Shown: positions 54,815 through 64,000 of the stretch, one piece after another
Layout of the letters: the number at the start of each line of letters is the position of its first letter
Position numbering within the stretch: the first letter of the stretch is position 1
Source of the DNA: Mucidula mucida
Taxonomy: Eukaryota > Basidiomycota > Agaricomycetes > Agaricales > Physalacriaceae
Reading direction: 5' to 3'
NCBI GenBank assembly: GCA_015501055.1
Contig: JADNYV010000089.1
Location: 80,330 to 144,329 of the forward strand
Length of the DNA stretch: 64,000 nucleotides
Position numbers and translations under genes: made by a program
Notes under the pieces: generated by a model
Told to the model about the DNA's origin: nothing
Databases searched by the model: none
What the model saw: only the letters and a program-made list of their open reading frames with translations

Positions 54815-57800
54815 GCGATAGAGTCGAAGGACAAATGCAGTGAACGTTAGATAACTTCAAAGTCGCAAGTCCAAGAACTTCACATAACATGCCATTCGCC
54901 AACACGGTAGCTCGGACGTCTGCCTCACCGCGACTAACGAGCCGATTGTAAGACAGCCGAGGATTGGTTCTCGTATGGTCACCATTGAAGGAAATCATTA
55001 CCAGGATGTGGCAAAGACGAAAATGATACGGAAGTGCAGTGTCTTTGACGGGGACGCAGAGCAAGCGACAATAGTTCAACTAATTGATACGCACTTTCTG
55101 ATGGAGTTAGTCAGAAGGTGTCTATCCCATGGACGGGAGTCGTTTTAGAAGGCGCCCCTCAGAGTATTTACTAAAGAGGTGTATGAGTGTGCAAGTGCCT
55201 GTTGTGTTGGCTTACTTTTTGAAGGAGGCAGTTTCAATGGTTCAGGAAGAAACAAGTCCAAGCAATGAGATGAGAGGTCGGAACACTTTATTTCCTGGGT
55301 GGCGGCCAGTATGTTTTCCTTGAGCTCGCTAGCGGTCAATGGGCCGTGACTGGGACCGAACTGGGCCCGAACGAGGCGTTAAAGTCAAAAAAAAACGCAG
55401 GAATGGAGACAAAGAAAGCTCCCGTCTATGAAAGGAGCGTCAAAAGGGAGTTCCAACCGGGGAAGAGAAAGGAAAGAAGCATAGACGTGGGCACGCCGCG
55501 TCACCTGACACCGGCACATGCTGCGTCGGCTTCTCCCGGACCCAGACCCAAATCACGACTACCAACACGGACTGGTCCTTTCCACGTACGGCTATTGGAC
55601 AACGGACATTGGGTCATTTCTCATAGACGCGAGACTCTGTCGTTTCCAATGGGACAAGGTGCCCTATGCTCGATCAAGGGGGCGTGCGGGTGTCTTTCGT
55701 GCTTTGGTTCGTCCATGCAATGCAAGCGCGTTGATCTCACGTCAGTGCGGTGTTTCTCATGTCCTTCAGCCCAATGCTTCTATCTGTAAGGGGGCCTTGC
55801 GGATTCCATAGAAGCGACTCATAAATTTACAAGCCTCCTATGATGAAAATTGCAAGACAATTGCAAGTCGGCTCCCTTCGATGCGTTATAATGCGTACGA
55901 GAATGATTTCTTTCCTAATCTGATCTTCTCTTGCTTGCGACTCCTCCGAAAGAATTCTGACATCTTGACAGGCGTACAGATGAAAAGAAAAATATGACTG
56001 GGCTTGCTTGCGCGGATGCTGTACGTTCTGGTAATGCTTGGGTCTTCTAGCGTTAACACAGGGTCCGTGATTCCCTCGCCAATAAGCTGGTTCAATACTT
56101 GTTTCGCCCGTAAGCCGGTAACAGCACTTACACTCGTATAATATGTTTGACCGCCAGTAACGTCAGGTTTTGATTACGCTCCTTACGCCATAATAGACGC
56201 CTTCGACCTCAACGTCGCAAATTTCTCACCAGGGCCGAAATTAGGAAATAGGCATCCTATTCTCTTTTTCGAGGTTCGTCTTTCCTCATGATTTAATTCA
56301 TCAGTCTCGGAGATTCTCCTTCATTTAGAACTGGGGTTCTCACTCATTACGTTTGATTTTGGAAGCACATCGCTGTTTATCGAATGCAGCACACTTGTCA
56401 GCATAAGAGGAGATTGGACCGCAGTGATGAAGCTCCCAGCGTAATGATAACCGGTCGTGTTGGACTTTTTTGACATATGGCAACAATGCGGGCGGTTGAC
56501 AATGTATTTCTCGTGTTTTCATGCTCGAAGGTCTTTTTGATTGGCCATCTGTTGAAGAGGCACGATTCTGATGGCTCTGTCACCAGGTAGCCGCGCTGTT
56601 ACATTTCATGCATCTTGGGAGATAACTGTCCGCGTATGTGCACGTTTGACTCCGCATTCTCGTCCACTGTAGAGCCAGTCGGAGGGTCGTGTGGATAACT
56701 GCGCCTCATCTTGAGCCTATACGTATGTGTTAGGATAAGTTGTCCGATTAAGTAGCTTCGACGATGTCGACACGCCGCATGCATTCGACTTGTCAGACAT
56801 GCCGTCCTCTATGGCTCGCTTGCATTCTGGTTTATGTAAAGGGCTATGGCCGTTCCCCTAGTTTCTCCAAGCGGAACTTCGTATGGACGCTCCTGCCCAA
56901 CAGTGTTATGTATCTTGACGAGGTTTATCCTGTTTTGCTCTCTGACGTTGATATCCTACTCATTCTCATCTTAGAGCGGGCTGTGGTATGGCAACGGGGG
57001 TCACGATACGATTATGGCTTGCACACACGAGGATACATGCGATACAGTACGTGGCACAAAAACGTACGCCTTCACAGCCGTTAGGATAATGACCATAGGT
57101 CAGTGGAATGCGGCTTCCGTTTGATCCAGAGAACCGTACTCTACAACGATATATTGTTTCTTCCGCCTCCATGTTTGGCTCTACTTCGGTTCAACGCAGA
57201 AACTCGATGACATTCTTTGACATGTAGAACGACAGGATGGGCGAGGCCCCGTTTTTTGAGAGATCACAGGGCTACGAGCCGAATACGGTATGAGAATGTG
57301 ACTCGCACAAGATATTGAATACGCGTCCGTTGTGTTCAAGGCGCGGTCTCCCCCTCGGAGTCCTTCGGTCCCTTCCTTCAGATAGACACCTTCGCGTTAT
57401 CTGTCTCATTGCCCTTAAAGTCGGGGGAATACGCTGTCTTCCCCTTCCGCGTGCCCATCGGAACCATTAACTTCATAAGGTAGACACTCCCTCGATGCAT
57501 CAGCGTCTACGGGAGCAAGGGCGCTCACGACGTTTTATATACACATTGTCAACTATGGGATGGCAAAGACACAGGAAAGAGTCCTCAGCTTCTAGGTCCC
57601 GGACAGAGTACGTGTTCTCATTTCTACTCCAAAATCGCGTGCTGACTTTTCGTAGGAAAAATGCCCACCCCAGTCGGGACAGTGACGCAATTTGATTTTA
57701 GTGGAGATTCGATGATACACGGGCGTGACAAGAAGTACGAACGTTGGTGCGTCTGGGCCCGACAAGTAATGCTTCCACAATGTATCTTGTATACGACTCC

Positions 57801-60414
57801 AAGATGGCAGCTGAGGCTCTCAATCAACTCAACGAGATTTCGTGTTGATTGGTTTGTGCGGTTTCACATTTGAAAAAAGTCTAGAGAGAGGCCTTTGTAT
57901 GTCCGAACCTCTTTCTTGGACCCGTGACGCGCCACACGTATCTGTACCCGGACCATGCGACTTGTAAGTAGATTGATTTACGCGATTACTGTCCTTGTTT
58001 GCTCCTTTGAGATCTGGCTTTGGGCAACTTGCCGTCATTCATTTACAGTCCGTTCAAAAGAGACGCCACATGTTGTTTATTTCCGTGAGTCGCCGAGTAT
58101 ATGATGATACCGACAGGAGACGATTTTCTCGCACGATAACTCCTTTCTGCTTTCGGTTGCGCGCTGTCGCCACAACTCTAGCAGCTTTAGGCGCCCTTCA
58201 AGGTGACGTCCTGTAATTGTGGCGTTGTCCTCGGATACAGGAATTTGTTTCCGTTATAGAGAGATTCTGGCTTAGTAAGAGGCAGGTAAATATCCGGTTC
58301 GGGCTTTTTTCCTGGATTCGTTCGCTTGTAGAAGACCTTCATAGCAAAGATTCGCGACTTCTGGATTCTGGCAGATGCCAGTAGACGTCCTACATTTCGT
58401 AACATTTGGGATCCAGACCTACTGGGCCATCTCGGCCGCGTACTACGTCGTTGCTTTTGTCGCACACAGTTATATCGCTTGCTATTCTCGTATATTCGTA
58501 TATAGGCAGAAATAATCAGCTCTCTCACGTCTAAGTTCCAGACATCTCATCATCTAATTCAGGAACAAAGCTGGCGGCCTTCAATTCAGCCTTTCCTCGG
58601 CAATCCAGGACCTCCCACTGGTCTTCGAGTTCAGCGCCCACAACGGAACTCGCCTAGCTACACGACATGTGAACTACGCGCGGCATCGAAACTTGATGTG
58701 AGTCACTTTCCACAAGGCTCTTTAGGTTTAATTTCCAATTCCATGGCCTCCGCCTTACCCTTTCCAATTCAGTTAACGAAGCCAAAAGTTCCGCCGTAAT
58801 ACATACTCGACCTGACGACGAATGATGATTCTCGAGACGGGCGTTATGTTGGTAACGGTTTCGTGTTTGCATCAGTACACTCAAAGATGAGGTCGGGGCG
58901 CCTACTGGCAATCATAGCGAGAAATCTGCCCACGTAGTACTCGGTGATACGGCGAGAAGGTGAGATCGATATCTGACTCCTTCCTATTATTACTATCATT
59001 GCTACAGTTTTAAACTTTGCTTGCTCGTACGTGAGATGGATGCTGAGCTAGACGATAACGACGTGAGACGATGAGCTCAATTGAGTCGGAGCCTGATACT
59101 CACGATATCGTGATGAATATTACCGGGTGACCAGATGCAGTATTACCGGCGCTGCGCACGATATCATACACCGCCTTTTTGAGACCGTGATACCTGACGT
59201 GAGTATACGAAGACACACACACCAGAACGGTAATCTCCGTGGGTCGGCGTGTATGTGTGTGTCGTCCATGTTCAACAACAGCGGTTTTGTATGACATTCC
59301 TAACAAGGTAACGTCAAGAAGTGAGCAAGGATCACGATTCGATCTACTCAATAGATTACTGGACAATTGTGGAACTATGTCGAAAGAATCCGAGTACTAC
59401 ACCGAGCTGGAATGCGAGATACGCATGGTATGATCACAGAGCAACGTATCGTGAGATAGAGATGGAGCGGGTTCTTGCGTCCACTGAGTCCTACCGTGCA
59501 TGAGATTCCAGCGCATACCTATCAGCACGCAATTAGATCACGGAATTCCGATGAATCGGAATTCACAATCAAGTTTACAATTGATGCACGCTGGGAGCAA
59601 ACTGCAACGCGTCTCCATTGAAGTTGAGATCGGGTCAGAGTCTGAGGAGAAGTTGTACAGTCCCGAAAGATTCTTCCAGCTGGGGAAAAGGTGGGCCTTA
59701 TCGGACGAAGTTAATTATGCCGTCGTTAAGGAGCTGAAGTACGAACGACGAGGATGAGGTACTCCGAAGAACTCTAAAGGCTGTACCGAAGATGATCCAC
59801 CGTTGTCCCAGAAACGAAAGGGTACTCACCGTTCTATCTTCGTGTGCTTCGGGTCTCTGATTTCTCGACGAGCGGGAAAGTCAACTAAGATGATCCACCT
59901 AGAAATCAACCCACTACGGACACGAGGTGCTCAACGAACCTAACGGGGATCCAAGCGGCCTTGTGCCTTGTGTGATGATGACCTCACAAGGGCATCCGGA
60001 TTCTAGCTCCGGAACATTCTGTAGAATCAGTCGGAAAAGCGACCTGACGTGTGTACTCCCACCACTCACACTCTGACCTGTCGATGCGTCATAAGTGCAC
60101 TCGAACGTGTCCCGTTTTTTGACCCTACTGACCAACCTAAATGCATATCACCCGAGCAGATCGTACCGGATCATTATCATGCACAACCCCAGTGGGCTTG
60201 TCGACCTCCGGGGGTTGAGTGGTCGCCCGAGTTGATCAATACCTACGGGTGGAATATCAGATAAAGCAGCATTCTCACCAGGTGTCTGGTCCAGGTACCA
60301 ATTGAATGGAACGTATCGAAGCAGATGCCGACGGCTCAGCCCAGCGCAGAAGGGTAAGCTCACAGCGACTTGACAAATCAGGTCCGAGAGTATTTCGATC
60401 ACCGTGGGCGAGTT
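54815..60414. other. Long stretch without recognisable genes
   Basis: Six-frame reading gives only short frames without family features. Some intron-like strings occur (for example GTACGTGTTC...TTCGTAG at about 57608-57655), but no exon series could be built. No LTR or inverted-repeat boundary was seen. It may hold diverged genes or non-coding DNA. Confidence 0.35.
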
Positions 60415-60422
60415 TATAAAAA
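60415..60422 (+). promoter_or_regulatory. TATA box of the repeat-peptide precursor gene
   Basis: TATAAAAA lies 61-68 bp before the start codon, followed by a pyrimidine-rich stretch and a C-rich leader. This is a typical layout for a strongly expressed fungal gene. Confidence 0.6.
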
Positions 60423-60482
60423 CTCCTTCCCATTCGACCGAGACCACCCCAGATACCCACCCCCCCCTCACACACTACCGCA

Positions 60483-61592
60483 ATGCGATTCGATATCTTC
60501 GTTGTCCTCACCTCTGTATTTGCTGCTGCTGCGGCTCTAGTAAGTCCCGTACCTGTCTCCGCAAGTCATGCAGCTGATCTGGGCACAAGGACGAGCGAAG
60601 CACCTGGAAACCTCGGGGAAGTTCCCAGGCGAGGGGGGAAGCCAGTGTTAGTGTTGGTGTCGCCGCCCTGTAGTAGTTTGACCCTCTCAACCGCATCTAG
60701 GTCATTGAAGCGGAGAAGCGCACCGACGATATCCACGTCAACGTAGGCATTAGGCTTTTCTTGTGCGCGCCGACGCTGACCGGCTTTACGGAATATGCAG
60801 CTTGTGGGTGCCGGACAGTCGTGGAAACGGGCGGTATGCCGTTATCGCCATTCAGTATTCGCTGAATCTGTAACTGCTTGCGATAGGTGGTCGATGGGGA
60901 TGACAATCTAAAGCGCGAGGCGGTGAGTGAAACTCCTAATCAATGCGGTCTTTGTCCTCATGAACATGCCAAGCTCGTTGGGGCTGGACAGTCGTGGAAG
61001 CGAGAGGCCGAAGCCGTACGTGGCGAACATATCGACGCTATAAGTATGGCGACTTATGCAACACTGATAGATGGTCGGAGCTGGACAGTCGTGGAAGCGG
61101 GAAGCCGATGCCGTACGTCACAAATGTCCACAAGGAGAATTAACGTCTGATAAGTACTGACAGATGGTCGGCGCCGGACAGTCTTGGAAGCGTGATGATG
61201 CTGAAGCCGTGCGTGCATCGCGTGAACGCTGGTACGACCTATACTCACGACACGTTAATAGGTTGAGTTGCGGAAGGTGTCCATGCGTGAGGCGGATCCC
61301 GTGCGTTGAGCTGATAGAGCAGGTATAATTACTGACACCGCCATAGATGGTCGGCGCGGGACAGTCCTGGAAGCCGCGCGAAGCTGCACCTGTAAGTCGA
61401 TGTTCATTCCAGAAGGACACAGCTGGATTAAATTTTGATCTTCTAGATGGTCGGTGCAGGCCAGTCATGGCGACGTGATCCTGAAGCGATGGCGAAGCCT
61501 GTCAGTGCCTTTCTTGCAAAACACCGGTATTGTTAGACTGACCAGCCGCGTAGATGGTTGGAGCAGGACAAAGTTGGCGTCGAGACGACTGA
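60483..61592 (+). CDS. Kex2-processed repeat peptide precursor (seven VGAGQSW cores on micro-exons)
   Basis: The start MRFDIFVVLTSVFAAAAAL is a signal peptide. Phase-0 exons then follow: 60701-60742, 60801-60833, 60887-60922, 60974-61015, 61071-61112, 61164-61208, 61262-61300, 61347-61391, 61447-61500, 61554-61592, with introns of 46-58 nt. Seven exons encode M/L-VGAGQSW followed by KR, RR or KPR and mostly an EA/AP-type spacer. Three are variants without the core (for example VVDGDDNLKREA). Kex2 would cut after the basic pair, and a Ste13-like dipeptidase would trim X-Ala/X-Pro spacers, releasing [M/L]VGAGQSW. The 5' part is uncertain: either one exon 60483-60644 (192 residues in total) or two, 60483-60539 and 60590-60646 (176). 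The acceptor before 60974 is AAG, which is unusual. Secreted signal or RiPP precursor; no named family is recognised. Confidence 0.85.
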
Positions 61593-64000
61593 TTACCACC
61601 GTAATCTTTCGCGCCGAGACGCGGAATCAGGAAAAATCGAACTCATAACCCAGGACGCTCCTTACCTCTCCCGTTTCTCTTGCTGGTTCTCGTCGTGTCC
61701 TGTCCCTCTTTTACGTTTTGTTCATCTTCCGGTGTCCCTTGTTGTATAATTCTACGTTCACCTTTGTTGTCTGAATACGATTAGCTTATGCCCTCTAGTA
61801 CTTTCTAGAACATATTCGTAGTGAGCACGTCGTGTAAAATTTAACCATCAGGAAGATGTATACTTACATCTGCTGCCCGCCTAGCTCGCCTCATGTCCCT
61901 GTCACTGAAAGTGTGTTACCGTTTACGCTGTTCTGATAGGTACATTGAGTACATTGAGCAGGTGACAGATCAAATGGCGCTGGTAGGTAGATCGAGCTCC
62001 GAACAGTTTTTAATTGAGTAGCCGTACCTTATGATGTTTTCGGTAGTCCGCGTTCTAATTGGCGTGCGCACGTACTCACGGACGAAGATTACGAAGCCTC
62101 GCTCCTTCGACGATGCCTGAAAGCGAACTGAGTACCAAAGTAACTCTGGGTAGAGACAGTCTTCAAGGTAACGTACACAGATAAACCCTATTAAACGTCG
62201 AGGATTTGCGGATCGTATCTAAAAAACGGTTATTCAAAAATGACCTGGGCGCGTTCCATTTGACAGGCGTTCACGGTGATTGATTCCATACGTCTCGTTG
62301 CAACGAAGGCCGGAATGCGAGCGAAATCAGCAGCTTGATTGCAATGCATGCGGACATAGCTGTCGCATTAAAGGAAGCTCCGTCAATTACGCGTGTGCAC
62401 ATCTTTCAAGCGGAACAGATAAGTGGGCCGCCGAAGTCCGTTTGGGTTGCAGTTGCGTCACCACACCGGTGGCCATAGAATTGGGGCCATCACGTTGTCC
62501 AAGGATGGAGGGAGGACTTCAGGAGCAGTGATTGCTTCTGTTTGGTTGAGGGTTGTTGATGGTCACGTTTTGGGAAATCTAGTAATTCCTCTCCTTTACT
62601 CAAGATCTTGTTTTGTGACTATGGATTGAACCCGGCCCTTCAAACACGGACCAGCTCTTCTCAGATCTTCCCCGGCTCTGTCTAGTCTTTCGTGTTGTGT
62701 TTCGACCACTTCCTAGTATTTTCTGTCGTGACTGACGTCGTGGACCTTACTCGTGGATTCAAGGACTGGAGCGCATGAAACTCGGAAAATTGTGGAGCTA
62801 ACGCTTCAGCGGGAGCGAAAGGAACATTGGGAATGTCATTGCCAGGATCCCCCGTCATCAGCTGTTAGCCGTTCCTCTGCTATGCTTCTCGTCCGTGGAA
62901 GTCTTCGTGTTGCTTCACAGGGTGCAAACATTAATACTCAGTATTAGTCAAACTCATTAGGGGCGACGGAGAGCTGAAGGCCAACACTGACGAGCATAGA
63001 CTCTCTATCACTGCAGTTACTGGTTGATCCATGATGTCCACCCAGCGGACCCTTTTGTTCGAGCGCGAAACATGCGATTTTCGATACACGGCGCGCATTT
63101 ATGATAAGAAGCGCCTGGTATCCACTCTAACGAGCTATTTTGTGAAGCACTAAAATTTTCAGTACTTACTTACTTCGACCGAGTCTCGACTCGGACTCCC
63201 ATGACACTGCAGCCTATCCTCCACGCCTGACCACGCGATGATACTAGAAATGTTGCCGTCACTTCAGTACGAACAGTTCACCTTGCACGGGAGTGTCCTG
63301 CATGGAGGGAGCTCAAGAAGGATCAATGATGTCGAAAGACATGTGAGTAGTAAAGACTTCTCGAACTGTCGCCTGCGTGTCACCGATCCCTTCCAGAAGG
63401 CTGGCTTCATCCTCTTTCACGGTGCGGTGCATTCCCCTTGTCCGCCAGAATGGGAAATCTCGTGAATTTCCTTCTGCATTGCGGTGAGAAATAAACGCTT
63501 CGAACCAAAGGGTAGATTTGATTGTGGCACGATTTGCTCGCTCCTTAGCGCGCTCCCAAGCCCGACAGGGCCATCCTACAAGGCGCTCGCTCACGTCGTT
63601 CCTAAGGACTAGCCAAGGGAAGTAGTCAAGCGCTAATCGACAATTCGTTTCTTCTCCTTCATTCGCTGCGCTACGGGCGAGGCGAATGCATCACGAAACG
63701 TATCGGTAAAGGAGCATGACTTGAGAGGTAGGATGAGAATCAGTATGCACTTTCGGATATCACAATCCCACAAACAAAACGGTAAATAAAGTCATTTCCA
63801 GAAAACAAGATGAGGTGTTTCGACAATATCGATGCCTCGTTCTGACGGAGAAGTGGCCTCATTGTCGTGTGGTGGTAGACTGAGAGCGTGTACGAGGGTG
63901 CAATTTGGATTTCGGGTCATTATGTCTCGCCGTACCAGAGCTAGATGTTTCTGGTTGTGGCGAATCCGACGGTGACGATGAGGCAGTCTTGACACGAAAA
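61593..64000. other. Stretch downstream of the peptide gene, no firm genes
   Basis: The first about 250 bp after the stop are pyrimidine-rich and fit a 3' UTR. A Cys-rich open stretch at 62280-62531 is discussed as a weak candidate. Nothing else was recognised to the end of the window. Confidence 0.35.

Noticed and set aside
57585..57660. Possible second peptide exon encoding LLGPGQ before a GTACGT donor
   Set aside because: There is a single occurrence, no Trp core, no dibasic site and no repeat ladder. It is likely chance.
59195..59272. Hairpin of CA/TG repeats
   Set aside because: A simple-sequence coincidence with an imperfect stem and no associated feature.
60540..60573. 34-nt intron GTAAGT...GCAG in the peptide gene
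   Set aside because: It is too short for a fungal intron and breaks the frame. A 50-nt version ending CAAG is kept as an alternative model.
61118..61468. 116-residue minus-strand frame with repeated FQDCPAPTI
   Set aside because: It is the reverse complement of the VGAGQSW repeats and their introns. The plus strand explains the region with regular splice sites.

Overview
The window looks like nuclear DNA from a mushroom-forming basidiomycete (Agaricomycetes). The evidence is the 46-65 nt introns with GTNNGT donors and CTNAC-type branch points, the fungal NACHT (STAND) NTPase fragments, Ty1/copia and Ty3/gypsy chromoviral retrotransposons, and small secreted proteins with Kex2-type processing sites. 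The species cannot be named from this sequence.

About two thirds of the window is a rearranged accessory locus. Its ancestral unit seems to be: gene Y (minus; small two-exon membrane protein), a long conserved upstream region, KD (plus; secreted Lys/Asp/His-rich repeat protein), gene X (plus; degenerate multi-exon membrane protein), and an NLR (minus; NACHT NTPase with a C-terminal membrane segment). Unit A lies at about 10.3-16.1 kb, unit B at about 16.1-27.0 kb and part of unit C at about 28.0-39.8 kb. A nearly identical inverted copy of unit A lies at 46.65-53.69 kb, so the locus carries an inverted duplication with arms 9663-16102 and 46650-53693. Further decayed X copies lie at 0-9 kb, and a decayed NLR tail at 53.7-54.8 kb.

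Three LTR retrotransposons interrupt the locus. Copia-1 (478-5828, minus, frameshifted) lies in an X copy. Copia-2 (21691-26546, minus, one intact 1389-residue gag-pol frame) lies inside the unit B NLR. A chromodomain-bearing gypsy element (28323-36148, plus) carries four in-frame stops and is itself interrupted by a 1291-bp hAT-like element with an 8-bp target duplication. A further 2.5-kb GC-rich insertion with TACCGTGC repeats lies at 36.19-38.70 kb.

Between the repeats, 40.6-43.24 kb holds two intact, divergently transcribed genes that seem to belong to one basidiomycete HNH-like family. A nearly complete but disrupted NLR follows at 44.1-47.2 kb.

The right end (54.8-64 kb) is mostly without recognisable genes, with one striking exception at 60483-61592. 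This gene encodes a signal peptide and then a ladder of phase-0 micro-exons. Seven of them each encode the same core, VGAGQSW, followed by a basic Kex2-type site and mostly a spacer of X-Ala/X-Pro dipeptides. It appears to be an undescribed Kex2-processed repeat peptide precursor, formally like a yeast alpha-factor or dikaritin-type precursor, and is the best candidate in the window for a new system.
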